Below are positions 1 to 7,425 of a stretch of 17,163 bases of DNA, one piece after another. Every line of letters starts with the position of its first letter. Positions within the stretch are counted from its first letter, which is position 1. The position numbers and the translations under genes are program-made. Source of the DNA: Brevundimonas sp. UBA4609 (GTDB lineage Bacteria; Pseudomonadota; Alphaproteobacteria; Caulobacterales; Caulobacteraceae); assembly GCA_002386585.1 (NCBI GenBank), contig DGIZ01000109.1, positions 1 through 17,163 of the forward strand, given 5' to 3'. Below the pieces are notes generated by a model. It made no database searches, was not told where the DNA came from, and worked only from the letters and a program-made list of their open reading frames with translations.

Positions 1-441
1 AGGCGCGCCCTCGTCGCCCACCGCTGGCCCGGCAACGTGCGCGAGCTGGAAAACGCCATGCACCGCGCCGTTCTGCTGGCGACGGGGGCCGAGATCGACG
101 TCGACGCCATTCGCCTGCCGGACGGCCGCCCGCTGCTGGGCGGGGGGGAGGGGGCCTCGACGCCCGCCGCCTCGACCTATGACGCCGGCGTGGCCGGTCA
201 GGCGGCCCAGGTCGCCGACGCCGTGACCCGCAGCTTCGTCGGCCAGACTGTGGCCGAGATGGAGAAGACCCTGATCCTGGACACGCTCAGCCACTGCCTG
301 GGCAACCGCACCCATGCGGCGACGATCCTGGGCATCTCCATCCGCACCCTGCGCAACAAGCTGAACGAATACGCCGACCAGGGCACGCCGATCCCGGCGC
401 CCCAGTCGGGCGTCGCGGCCGCCTACGGCGCGGCGGGCTGA
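1..441 (+). CDS. flbD: FlbD-type sigma-54-dependent transcriptional activator, C-terminal part
   Basis: Partial gene: the reading frame is open from base 1 and ends at a TGA at 439-441, leaving the last 146 residues. The first residues carry the WPGNVRELEN motif typical of the end of the AAA+ sigma-54 interaction domain of NtrC-family activators. A low-complexity linker rich in G, A and T follows. The last ~55 residues form a Fis-type helix-turn-helix (GNRTHAATILGISIRTLRNKL). FlbD in Caulobacter switches on late (class III/IV) flagellar genes with sigma-54. The RTLRNKLNEY ending and flhA downstream support FlbD over other NtrC-like activators. The receiver domain and most of the ATPase lie outside the window. 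The following beta-lactamase gene starts only 4 bases after this stop. Confidence 0.85.
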   Translation, partial: RRALVAHRWPGNVRELENAMHRAVLLATGAEIDVDAIRLPDGRPLLGGGEGASTPAASTYDAGVAGQAAQVADAVTRSFVGQTVAEMEKTLILDTLSHCLGNRTHAATILGISIRTLRNKLNEYADQGTPIPAPQSGVAAAYGAAG

Positions 442-445
442 TCCG

Positions 446-1345
446 GTGCGCGCTGACCGTCGCACCTTGCTGATCGGCGCGGGCACCCTGATGCTTGGGG
501 GAATGGCCCTGGGCGCCTGTACGCGAGCGACGGAGCCTCCGGCCGTCGAACCGGCCGTGCTCGATCTCGATCTGTCGGCGCTGGAAGCCCGCCACGGCGG
601 CCGTTTGGGCGTCTCGGTCGCGACCGACGGCAAGCAGGCCGCCTGGCGCGGCGACGAGCGGTTCGTCTACTGCTCGACCTTCAAGATGTATCTGGCGGCG
701 GCGACCCTGCTGCGGGTTCAGGCGGGACAGGAGCGGTTGGACCGGGCGATCCCGGTGACGCAGGCCGACATGATCAGCCACGCCCCGGTCACGGAGCCGG
801 CGGTCGGCTCGACCTTGACGATCGAACAGTTGATGAAGGGCACGGTCGAGGTCAGTGACAACCCCGCCGCCAACATCCTGATCCGCGAAATGGGCGGGCT
901 GGAGCCCTTCCGCGCCTTCTATCGCGGCATCGGCGATGACAGCACGCGCGTCGACCGGTTCGAGCCCGAGATGAATCGGGAGGACGGCGACAAGGACACC
1001 ATCACCCCCGACCAGTCCGTGAAGAACATCCAGCGGCTGCTGGTCGCGGCCGACACGCCCTTGGATACGGCGTCCAAGACCCTGCTGATGCGTTGGCTGG
1101 TCGATACGCCGACGGGACAGGGGCGGATCAAGGCGGGCGTTCCCGCCGGTTGGACCGTGGCGCACAAGACGGGCACCGGCGGCTATGGCCCGGTCAACGA
1201 CATCGGCCTGATCCTGCCGCCTACCGGCGCGCCCATCGCCATCGCGGTCTATTTCCACGCCACGAAGGATTCGACCGACGCCCAGCGCGAGGCGGTGATA
1301 GCCGACGCGACCCGGCAGGCGCTCAAGGCGCTGGGGCATGGCTGA
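446..1345 (+). CDS. class A serine beta-lactamase, predicted lipoprotein
   Basis: A 299-residue protein that should hydrolyse beta-lactams in the periplasm. All class A motifs are visible: S-T-F-K at 77-80 (catalytic Ser77, Ambler 70), S-D-N at 137-139, E-P-E-M-N at 173-177 (general base Glu173, Ambler 166, and Asn170 equivalent), and K-T-G at 241-243. Cys76 precedes the catalytic serine, but the position after K-T-G-T is Gly, so the C69-C238 disulfide of KPC-type carbapenemases is not expected. The N-terminus has a twin-arginine pair (R5 R6), a hydrophobic stretch and a lipobox LGAC with Cys25, suggesting a possibly Tat-exported lipoprotein. The GTG start at 446 lies 4 bases after the flbD stop with no clear ribosome site, implying translational coupling. 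An ATG at 491 would cut away the arginines. The spectrum cannot be read from sequence. Confidence 0.9.
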   Translation: MRADRRTLLIGAGTLMLGGMALGACTRATEPPAVEPAVLDLDLSALEARHGGRLGVSVATDGKQAAWRGDERFVYCSTFKMYLAAATLLRVQAGQERLDRAIPVTQADMISHAPVTEPAVGSTLTIEQLMKGTVEVSDNPAANILIREMGGLEPFRAFYRGIGDDSTRVDRFEPEMNREDGDKDTITPDQSVKNIQRLLVAADTPLDTASKTLLMRWLVDTPTGQGRIKAGVPAGWTVAHKTGTGGYGPVNDIGLILPPTGAPIAIAVYFHATKDSTDAQREAVIADATRQALKALGHG

Positions 1346-1392
1346 CGGCCGCCGAATCCTGTCATCAGGCGGCATGACCTTCGCACGTCATC

Positions 1393-3492
1393 ATGGCTGA
1401 TGCGCCGATCCTGATGAAGGACGGGCTGGCGCGCCCCACGGGGCGCGAGGCCCTCGGCTGGCTGATGCGCGGCGAGGTCGGCATGGCGGTCGGCGTCATC
1501 GCCGTCATCATGCTGCTGATCGTGCCGATCCCGAAGATGCTTCTGGATCTGCTGCTGGCGATCTCGCTTGTGTCCAGCGTGCTGATCCTGATGACGGCCG
1601 TGATGATGAAGCGGCCGCTGGACTTCGCCATCTTCCCCACGGTGCTGCTGGTCTCGACCCTGTATCGGCTGGGGCTGAACCTGGCCTCGACGCGGCTGAT
1701 CCTCAGCAACGGTCAGGAAGGCCACGACAGCGCGGGCAAGATCATCCAGGCCTTCGGCGAGCTGATGATGGGGGGCAACTTCATCATCGGCGTCATCATC
1801 TTCGCCATCCTGCTGGTGGTGAACTTCGTCGTCATCACCAAGGGCGCCACCCGTATCGCCGAGGTCTCGGCCCGCTTCACCCTGGACTCCATGCCGGGCA
1901 AGCAGATGGCCATCGACGCCGACCTCTCGGCGGGCCTGATCAACGAGGATCAGGCCAAGCTGCGCCGCAAGGAGCTGGAGCAGGAATCGACCTTCTTCGG
2001 CGCCATGGACGGCGCCTCGAAATTCGTGCGCGGCGACGCCGTGGCGGGTCTGATCATCACCTTCATCAACGTCATCGGCGGCCTGCTGATCGGCGTGCTG
2101 CAGCACGGCATGCCGGCCATGGACGCCGCCAACACCTATGTGCAGCTGACCGTCGGCGACGGTCTGGTGACGCAGATCCCGGCCATCATCGTCTCGGTCG
2201 CGGCCGGCTTCCTGGTGACCAAGGCCGGGGTCGAGGGCTCGGCCGACAAGGCCTTCGCCGCGCAACTGGCGACCAATCCGGTGTCCTTGGGCGTGGTGTC
2301 CGGCACGGCGGGGCTGATCGGCCTGATCCCGGGAATGCCGCTGCTGCCCTTCGCAGCGCTGGCGCTGGCCACCGGTTTCATGGCGTGGAAGCTGGGCCGC
2401 GACCGGCTGAAACCGCCGCCCGCCGAGCCGGTCGATCTGAAGCCGAAGGAGGACGTGGAGGAGCCGATCTCCACCGCCCTGACCATCGATGAGGTGAAGA
2501 TCGAGCTGGGCTACGCCCTGCTGGCCCTGATCAACGATCTGGAGGGGCGGCGCCTGACGGACCAGATCCGCGCCCTGCGCCGTTCGCTGGCCCAGGAATA
2601 CGGCTTCGTCATGCCCAGCGTGCGCATCCTCGACAACATGCGCCTGCCCAATCAGGGCTACGCCATCCGCATCAAGGAGATGGACGCAGGATCGGGCGAG
2701 GTGCGTCTGGCCTCCCTGATGGCCATGGACCCGGCGGGCCGTCAGGTCGAACTGCCGGGCGAGCACACGCGCGAGCCCGCTTTCGGCCTGCCCGCCACCT
2801 GGATCGACGAGTCGCTGAGGGAAGAGGCGACCTTCCGCGGCTACACCATCGTCGACCCCTCGACGGTGCTGACGACGCACCTGACCGAAATCCTCAAGGA
2901 GAACATGGCCGAGCTGCTCTCCTACGCCGAGGTGCAGAAGCTGCTGAAGGAGCTGAAGGGCGAGGAGCAGAAGCTGGTCGAGGAGCTGATCCCCTCGGTC
3001 GTCACCGTGACGACGCTGCAGCGCGTGCTTCAGGCCCTGTTGCGCGAGAAGGTGTCGATCCGCGACCTGCCCGCCATCCTCGAAGGCCTGGCCGAAGCCG
3101 CGCCGCACACCACCAGCGTCGCCACCCTGGTCGAACACGTCCGCAGCCGCCTGGCGCGCCAGCTGTGCTGGCAGCACAAGGCCGACGACGGCGCCCTGCC
3201 TATCGTCACCCTGTCGCCTGAGTGGGAGCAGGCCTTCGCCGAGAGCCTGGTCGGTCCGGGCGAGGACAAGCAGCTGGCCATGGCGCCCAGCCGCCTTCAG
3301 GACTTCATCCGCGCCGTGCGCGAGGTGTTCGAGCGCGCGGCCATGACGGGCGAGAACCCGGTCCTGCTGACCGGGCCGCAGGTGCGCCCTTACGTCCGCT
3401 CCATCATCGAACGCTTCCGCGGCCAGACGGTGGTGATGAGCCAGAATGAAATTCATCCCAAGGCGCGGCTCCGGACGGTCGGTTCGGTCTAG
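1393..3492 (+). CDS. flhA: flagellar type III export apparatus protein FlhA
   Basis: A 699-residue inner-membrane protein, the usual FlhA length. FlhA forms the nonameric ring of the flagellar export gate and docks chaperone-substrate complexes through its cytoplasmic C-terminal half. The N-terminal ~340 residues hold several hydrophobic segments (for example ~31-45, ~50-72, ~130-148, ~205-222, ~300-330). The FHIPEP family signature is clear at about residues 154-178, including RIAEVSARFTLD and PGKQMAIDADL. The C-terminal half has the expected domain with LTEILKENMAELLSYAEVQ. The ATG at 1393 has no good Shine-Dalgarno sequence. The gene lies 47 bases after the beta-lactamase stop, so it may be read from the flbD side or from a promoter I cannot place. 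Its identity is secure against the homologous non-flagellar type III SctV family because flbD is adjacent. Confidence 0.97.
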   Translation: MADAPILMKDGLARPTGREALGWLMRGEVGMAVGVIAVIMLLIVPIPKMLLDLLLAISLVSSVLILMTAVMMKRPLDFAIFPTVLLVSTLYRLGLNLASTRLILSNGQEGHDSAGKIIQAFGELMMGGNFIIGVIIFAILLVVNFVVITKGATRIAEVSARFTLDSMPGKQMAIDADLSAGLINEDQAKLRRKELEQESTFFGAMDGASKFVRGDAVAGLIITFINVIGGLLIGVLQHGMPAMDAANTYVQLTVGDGLVTQIPAIIVSVAAGFLVTKAGVEGSADKAFAAQLATNPVSLGVVSGTAGLIGLIPGMPLLPFAALALATGFMAWKLGRDRLKPPPAEPVDLKPKEDVEEPISTALTIDEVKIELGYALLALINDLEGRRLTDQIRALRRSLAQEYGFVMPSVRILDNMRLPNQGYAIRIKEMDAGSGEVRLASLMAMDPAGRQVELPGEHTREPAFGLPATWIDESLREEATFRGYTIVDPSTVLTTHLTEILKENMAELLSYAEVQKLLKELKGEEQKLVEELIPSVVTVTTLQRVLQALLREKVSIRDLPAILEGLAEAAPHTTSVATLVEHVRSRLARQLCWQHKADDGALPIVTLSPEWEQAFAESLVGPGEDKQLAMAPSRLQDFIRAVREVFERAAMTGENPVLLTGPQVRPYVRSIIERFRGQTVVMSQNEIHPKARLRTVGSV

Positions 3493-3508
3493 ACCCTGCG
3501 GTAGGGGC

Positions 3509-3543
3509 TGGACACGGCTTCGGCGGCGAATAAGGTTCGGGAT
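3509..3543 (+). promoter_or_regulatory. candidate sigma-70-type promoter for the kinase operon
   Basis: TGGACA at 3509-3514, a 16-base spacer and TAAGGT at 3531-3536. The start codon at 3544 lies 7 bases after the -10, so the mRNA would be leaderless or nearly so. No Shine-Dalgarno sequence precedes the ATG, which fits. It is an inference from spacing and partial consensus match. Confidence 0.45.
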
Positions 3544-5079
3544 ATGAAACGTTTCCGGCCGGCTCTGCGCACCTTCGGAATCTTCCTGCGCACCCCGACC
3601 CTCAGTCGCTCGATCATCGCCCTTCTGGCCCTGGCGCTGCTGCTGCTGCTGGCCGTCAATACGGCGACGCTGGTGATGATCCAGCGCACCTCCAACTACA
3701 ACGACACCGTCGACCACAGCCAGCAGGTGCGCCTGGCGGCCAAGGACACGGTGATGCTGCTGACCGACGCCGAGACCGGGCAGCGCGGTTTCATGCTTAC
3801 GGCGCGGGCCGAGTATCTGGGCGTACACGACAACGCCGTCGCCAAGCTGCCGGCGGTGCTCGAACGCCTTGAGACCCTGGTCCAGAACGATCCCGAGTCC
3901 TCCGCACGCGTGGCCAAGGTCAAGCAGATGGCTCGTGAGCGTCTGGCGCTGATGGACGAAACCATCAACCAGACCCGGACGGGCCGCATCGGCGAGGCCG
4001 TCGCGCGCATTCGCGGCGGCCAGGGCAAGACGCTGATGGACGCCATGCGGGTCGAACTGGCGGCGATCGACGCCATCGAGGCGCGCCGCCTGGCCGAGCG
4101 CACCCACCAGTCGGAATGGGCCCAGGCCGTGACCGTGGCGGTCAACGCCCTGGCCGGGGTGCTGATCCTGGTGCTGGCGGGGATCAGCGTCTGGCTGGTG
4201 CGGCGCTATGTGGCGGAGATCGAGGCCGCGCATTTCGAGCTCGATCGCGTCAACGCGGGTCTGGAGAACGAGGTCCGCGATCGCACCGCCGAACTGACCC
4301 GCGCCAACGAGGAAATCCAGCGCTTCGCCTATATCGTCAGCCACGACCTGCGCGCGCCCCTGGTCAATGTCATGGGCTACACCTCCGAACTCGAGCAGGT
4401 CTCAAGGATGGTGGATGAGCAACTGACGGCGGTCGACGCGGCGCACCCCGGTCTGACGGACCCCGACGTCCTGCGCGCGGTGCGCGAGGACGCGCCCGAG
4501 GCCGTGGGCTTCATCCGCACCTCGACGGCCAAGATGGACCGGCTGATCAACGCCATCCTGCGCCTGTCGCGCGAGGGACGGCGCGCCCTGGCGCCTGAAC
4601 GGCTGGACATGACCGGCGTGGCCCAGACCATCGCCGACACCGTCCACCATCAGGTCGCCGAAACGGGCGGCGAAATCGTGGTCGGCCCCCTGCCGCCGCT
4701 GGAGAGCGACCGTCTGGCGGTCGAGCAGATCTTCGGCAACCTGATCGACAATGCGGTGAAGTATCAGCAGCCCGACCGCCCCATCCGTATCGAGGTCCAG
4801 GGGCAGGAGACGCCCGACGGCTGGGTGGAATACCGCATCATCGACAACGGCCGGGGCGTGTCGCCCAAGGATCACGAGCGCATCTTCGAGCTCTTCCGCC
4901 GCTCGGGCAAGCAGGACAAGCCGGGCGAAGGTCTGGGCCTGGCCTTCGTGCGCAACATCGTGCGGCGCCTGGGCGGTTCGATCGAAATCGAATCAGAATT
5001 GGGCCAAGGGTCGACTTTTCACCTGAAATTTCCGAAACGTCTGACTATGCTGGGTGACTACCAAGGAGATCGCCTGTGA
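3544..5079 (+). CDS. CHASE3-type sensor histidine kinase
   Basis: A 511-residue membrane sensor kinase. A transmembrane helix at ~24-46 is followed by a ~145-residue extracytoplasmic helical domain with the CHASE3 signature DAETGQRGFMLTA near 75-87, and a second transmembrane helix at ~198-220. A coiled coil (~222-262) leads to a HisKA domain with SHDLRAPL and phospho-acceptor His267. About 40 extra residues separate the H-box from the second dimerisation helix (MDRLINAIL). The ATPase domain shows the N-box NLIDNAVKY (~399-407), IDNGRGV (~433-439), and GEGLGLAFV (~461-469). The input signal is unknown. It has no receiver of its own, and its GTGA overlap with the next gene makes that single-domain regulator its probable partner. 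This kinase architecture with an Rcp1-like partner resembles bacteriophytochrome-type and related pairs, but no light-sensing domain is present. Confidence 0.93.
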   Translation: MKRFRPALRTFGIFLRTPTLSRSIIALLALALLLLLAVNTATLVMIQRTSNYNDTVDHSQQVRLAAKDTVMLLTDAETGQRGFMLTARAEYLGVHDNAVAKLPAVLERLETLVQNDPESSARVAKVKQMARERLALMDETINQTRTGRIGEAVARIRGGQGKTLMDAMRVELAAIDAIEARRLAERTHQSEWAQAVTVAVNALAGVLILVLAGISVWLVRRYVAEIEAAHFELDRVNAGLENEVRDRTAELTRANEEIQRFAYIVSHDLRAPLVNVMGYTSELEQVSRMVDEQLTAVDAAHPGLTDPDVLRAVREDAPEAVGFIRTSTAKMDRLINAILRLSREGRRALAPERLDMTGVAQTIADTVHHQVAETGGEIVVGPLPPLESDRLAVEQIFGNLIDNAVKYQQPDRPIRIEVQGQETPDGWVEYRIIDNGRGVSPKDHERIFELFRRSGKQDKPGEGLGLAFVRNIVRRLGGSIEIESELGQGSTFHLKFPKRLTMLGDYQGDRL

Positions 5080-5498
5080 GCCACTCGGTGAAGATCGTCA
5101 TGGTCGAGGACGACCATGGGCACGCCAAGCTCATTGAAAAGAACATCCGGCGGGCGAACATCGCCAACGACATCGTTCATTTCGATCACGGCGAGGCGGC
5201 CCTGGACTATCTGTTCAGCGAAGAGGTCCGCCACAACGGGCCGGTCCTGATCCTGCTGGACCTGAATCTGCCGGACATGTCGGGCACGGATATCCTGGAA
5301 AAGGTGAAGTCCGACGACAATCTGCGACGCGCGCCTGTCGTCGTTCTGACCACCACGGACGACAAGGTCGAGATCCAGCGCTGCTACGATCTGGGCTGCA
5401 ACGTCTACATCACCAAGCCTGTCGACTATGAGGCCTTTGCGGGCGCCATCCGCCAGTTGGGTCTGTTCCTGTCCGTCATGCAGGCGCCCGAGATCTGA
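5076..5498 (+). CDS. single-domain response regulator, Rcp1-type
   Basis: A 140-residue stand-alone receiver with no output domain. Acidic residues E11, D12 and D13, phospho-acceptor Asp62 ([12 protein letters not shown]), the TTT switch region near 92-94, and Lys114 in ITKPVDY are all present. The segment following the acidic pocket ([14 protein letters not shown] and the [10 protein letters not shown] stretch) is typical of the Rcp1 subfamily that partners CHASE3 or phytochrome kinases. The GTG start at 5076 overlaps the kinase stop as GTGA, and a strong AAGGAG lies at 5064-5069. With no DNA-binding domain, it likely acts by protein contact or as a phosphate shuttle to the receiver-kinase encoded 4 bases downstream. 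That flow of phosphate is inference. Confidence 0.93.
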   Translation: MSHSVKIVMVEDDHGHAKLIEKNIRRANIANDIVHFDHGEAALDYLFSEEVRHNGPVLILLDLNLPDMSGTDILEKVKSDDNLRRAPVVVLTTTDDKVEIQRCYDLGCNVYITKPVDYEAFAGAIRQLGLFLSVMQAPEI

Positions 5499-5502
5499 CG
5501 CC

Positions 5503-6546
5503 GTGACGGAACCGGGGGCTTCAATCCGTCTCTTGTACATCGACGACGACCGGGGGTTGTCGCGGCTGGTCCAGAAGGAACTGGGCCGCCACGGCTATGA
5601 GGTCACCTGCGCGCCCGACGCCGACACCGGCTATGAGACGCTGAAGGCCGGCCGGTTCGACGTCTGCGCCCTGGATCACTATATGCCCGGCCGCGAAGGG
5701 CTGGACGTCCTGCCGGACATCCTGGCCCTGCCGACGCCGCCGCCGGTGGTCTATGTCACCGGGGCCCAGGACGGCCGCATCGCCGTGGCCGCCCTGCGCG
5801 CCGGGGCCGCCGACTACGTCATCAAGGACGTGTCCGAGGACTTCACCGCCCTTCTGCGTTCGGCTGTCGAGGACGCCTTGCTGCGCCGCCGCCTGGAGCG
5901 CGAGAACGAAGAGGCGCATGAGGAAGTCCGCCAGGCGCGCGACCGCGCCGAGGCCCTGCTGCGCGAGGTCAACCACCGCGTCGGCAACTCCCTCCAACTG
6001 GTGTCCAGCTTCATCTCCCTGCAGCTGCGCCAGCTTGTCGATGAGGGGGCGCGCGACGCCCTGCGCGAGGCCCAGGTCCGCATCGAGGCCGTGGCCCATG
6101 TCCATCGCCGCCTCTACACCTCGGCCGATGTCGAGCGGGTGCAGATGGACGAATATCTCGCCGGCCTTGTCGAGGAATTGGGCAAGTCCATCGGCCCCGA
6201 CGACGATGGACCGCGACTGGCCCTGCGCGCCGAGGCGCTGCAGGTGACGACCGACCAGGCCGTCTCTCTGGGCGTCATCGTCACCGAACTGGTCACCAAC
6301 GCCGTGAAATACGCCTATGAGCCCGGCGCGGCGGGCGAGATTCGGGTGATCCTTGAGCGGATGGAGGACGGACGCCGCGCCCTGCTGACGGTCGAGGACG
6401 ACGGGCCGGGCTTGGGCGACGGCCAGCCCAAGGGCACGGGTCTGGGCTCCAAGATCATCTCAGCCATGGCCGGCGGCCTGCGCTCGGCGATCGAGGTCGA
6501 TCCCTCCCATCACGGCGTGCGCGCTCGCCTGGCGTTTGACCTCTAG
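5503..6546 (+). CDS. response regulator fused to a HisKA_2-family histidine kinase
   Basis: A 347-residue soluble hybrid with the receiver first and the kinase second. Receiver (~8-125): D14-D16, phospho-acceptor Asp58 (CALDHYMPG), Thr86 and Lys108. A coiled coil (~128-152) leads to the HisKA_2 box [19 protein letters not shown] with His158. The ATPase domain has [12 protein letters not shown] (Asn266), VEDDGPGLG and GTGLGSKII. HisKA_2 and HWE kinases often feed the alphaproteobacterial general stress response, through PhyR. I chose GTG 5503, 4 bases after the previous stop, because the receiver begins at once there. An in-frame ATG at 5428 would add 25 residues translated out of frame across the end of the upstream gene and is not believable. 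No membrane segment or output domain is seen. Confidence 0.9.
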   Translation: MTEPGASIRLLYIDDDRGLSRLVQKELGRHGYEVTCAPDADTGYETLKAGRFDVCALDHYMPGREGLDVLPDILALPTPPPVVYVTGAQDGRIAVAALRAGAADYVIKDVSEDFTALLRSAVEDALLRRRLERENEEAHEEVRQARDRAEALLREVNHRVGNSLQLVSSFISLQLRQLVDEGARDALREAQVRIEAVAHVHRRLYTSADVERVQMDEYLAGLVEELGKSIGPDDDGPRLALRAEALQVTTDQAVSLGVIVTELVTNAVKYAYEPGAAGEIRVILERMEDGRRALLTVEDDGPGLGDGQPKGTGLGSKIISAMAGGLRSAIEVDPSHHGVRARLAFDL

Positions 6547-6562
6547 GCGACGCTTTTGGGGG

Positions 6563-6599
6563 TTTCGTCCGGCGTCGCGGCGGGTTTAGTCTCCGCGAG
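6563..6599 (+). promoter_or_regulatory. candidate promoter for the Nudix gene
   Basis: TTTCGT at 6563-6568, a 16-base spacer and TTTAGT at 6585-6590. The ATG at 6600 begins 9 bases after the -10, again giving a leaderless transcript, and no ribosome binding site precedes it. The match to consensus is modest. Confidence 0.35.
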
Positions 6600-7070
6600 A
6601 TGAAGCTTCAGTTCGGCACAGCCCGCCCCGGTCTCGACTACATCCACCGCCCCGCTGTCTTCGGCATCGCCGAGCGTGACGGCCGCCTGGCCTGCGTGCG
6701 CGTGGATCGCGGCGACGGACACGCCTATTTCGACCTGCCCGGCGGCGCCCTGGACGGCGAGGAGACGGAGCAGCAGGCCCTGGTGCGCGAGTTCGCCGAG
6801 GAGACGGGCCTGATCATCCAGCCGGTCGACCGCCTGACCGAGGCGGCGCAGTATTTCCTTAGGTCGGACGGCACGCCGGTCAACAACGTCGGCGGCGTCT
6901 GGATCGTCAGTGTGACCGGCGCCGATCCCTCGACCAAGCAGGAAGCCGACCATGAACTGGTCTGGCTGGAGCCGATGCGCGCCCTGTTCAGCCTGCGCCA
7001 TGAGGCCCACAGCTGGGCCGTCGCCCGCTGGCTGCGCGATCGTCACGCCGCCGCCTCGGAACCCGGCTGA
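6600..7070 (+). CDS. Nudix hydrolase
   Basis: A 156-residue single-domain cytoplasmic enzyme that hydrolyses a nucleoside diphosphate linked to another moiety. The Nudix box at residues 49-71 fits the pattern G-x5-E-x7-R-E-U-x-E-E-x-G-U exactly: Gly49, Glu55, Arg63-Glu64, Glu67-Glu68 and Gly70 are all present, so the metal site is intact. The N-terminal HRPAVFGIAERDGRLACV is the usual first strand pair. The substrate cannot be told from sequence; MutT/ADP-ribose or NADH-type assignments would be guesses. It follows the hybrid kinase gene by 53 bases and seems to have its own promoter. Its last codons contain the -35 element of the candidate stress promoter for the next gene. Confidence 0.93.
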   Translation: MKLQFGTARPGLDYIHRPAVFGIAERDGRLACVRVDRGDGHAYFDLPGGALDGEETEQQALVREFAEETGLIIQPVDRLTEAAQYFLRSDGTPVNNVGGVWIVSVTGADPSTKQEADHELVWLEPMRALFSLRHEAHSWAVARWLRDRHAAASEPG

Positions 7071-7082
7071 GCAGAAAGGGTT
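7058..7082 (+). promoter_or_regulatory. candidate sigma-EcfG (general stress response) promoter
   Basis: GGAAC at 7058-7062, a 16-base spacer, and GGTT at 7079-7082. The accepted alphaproteobacterial sigma-EcfG consensus is GGAAC-N16/17-CGTT, so eight of nine fixed bases match at allowed spacing. The site is placed ~50 bases before the csbD start codon. CsbD-family genes are typical general-stress genes, which supports the reading. The -35 lies within the last codons of the Nudix gene. Not tested experimentally. Confidence 0.6.
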
Positions 7083-7096
7083 GTTTTCCCTGAGGG

Positions 7097-7114
7097 GCCG
7101 CCACTCCCGGCGGC
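7097..7114 (+). other. leader hairpin upstream of the CsbD gene
   Basis: GCCGCC at 7097-7102 pairs with GGCGGC at 7109-7114 across a six-base loop. It would sit in the 5' leader of the transcript from the candidate EcfG promoter, ahead of the ribosome site. There is no T-run, so it is not an intrinsic terminator. It may merely stabilise the mRNA. Confidence 0.35.
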
Positions 7115-7135
7115 TCGCCCTACAGGGAGCTCCCC

Positions 7136-7318
7136 ATGCCCGACCACGATCGCATCGAAGGCGCCGCCAAGAACATCGGCGGCAAACTCAAGGAAGCCGC
7201 CGGCAAGCTGACCGGCGACGAAAAGCTGAAGGCCGAAGGCCGCGCCGATCAGGTGGCGGGCAAGGTTCAGAACGCCGTCGGCGGCGTCAAGGACGCGCTG
7301 AAGGGCGACAAGGACTGA
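7136..7318 (+). CDS. CsbD family stress protein
   Basis: A 60-residue, highly charged, soluble protein with no cysteine, matching the CsbD family in length and pattern: DRIEGAAKNIGGKLKEAAGKLTGDE, then a second repeat-like half KAEGRADQVAGKVQNAVGGVKDALKG. CsbD-like proteins build up strongly under general stress control in many bacteria, sigma-B in Bacillus and EcfG in alphaproteobacteria, but their molecular action is unknown; they are likely flexible helical proteins. The start is well supported by AGGGAG at 7124-7129, 6 bases before the ATG. The candidate sigma-EcfG promoter lies upstream and a GC-rich hairpin follows the stop codon, so it is probably a single-gene transcript. Confidence 0.93.
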   Translation: MPDHDRIEGAAKNIGGKLKEAAGKLTGDEKLKAEGRADQVAGKVQNAVGGVKDALKGDKD

Positions 7319-7329
7319 TTTCGTCCTGG

Positions 7330-7352
7330 CCGCCGCCCTTGCTGGGCGGCGG
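7330..7352 (+). terminator. hairpin after the CsbD gene
   Basis: A perfect 9-bp GC stem: CCGCCGCCC at 7330-7338 pairs with GGGCGGCGG at 7344-7352, loop TTGCT. It starts 12 bases after the stop codon. There is no following T-run, so it is a 3'-end-protecting hairpin or a non-canonical terminator. Confidence 0.5.
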
Positions 7353-7425
7353 TCGCGGCCATAGTCCTGCCGAAATCTATTTCAAGTATCAATGTCATGT
7401 CAGTTGCTGCTGGGGGAGCAAGCGG

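Noticed and set aside
1249..4344. A 1031-residue open frame on the minus strand
   Set aside because: It lies opposite flhA and the kinase gene, is rich in H, Q, R, D and G as expected from an antisense read of GC-rich codons, and carries no domain.
5428..5502. Longer N-terminus of the receiver-HisKA_2 protein from ATG 5428
   Set aside because: These 25 residues are an out-of-frame read through the end of the preceding regulator gene; GTG 5503 begins right before the receiver domain.
5507..5535. A second sigma-EcfG promoter at GGAAC 5508
   Set aside because: No GTT at 16 or 17 bases downstream, and the site is inside a coding region in an operon.
6952..7425. Longer N-terminus of the ChaN/EreA-like protein
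   Set aside because: It runs through the Nudix and CsbD genes in another frame. The signal peptide and ribosome site fix the start at 7426.
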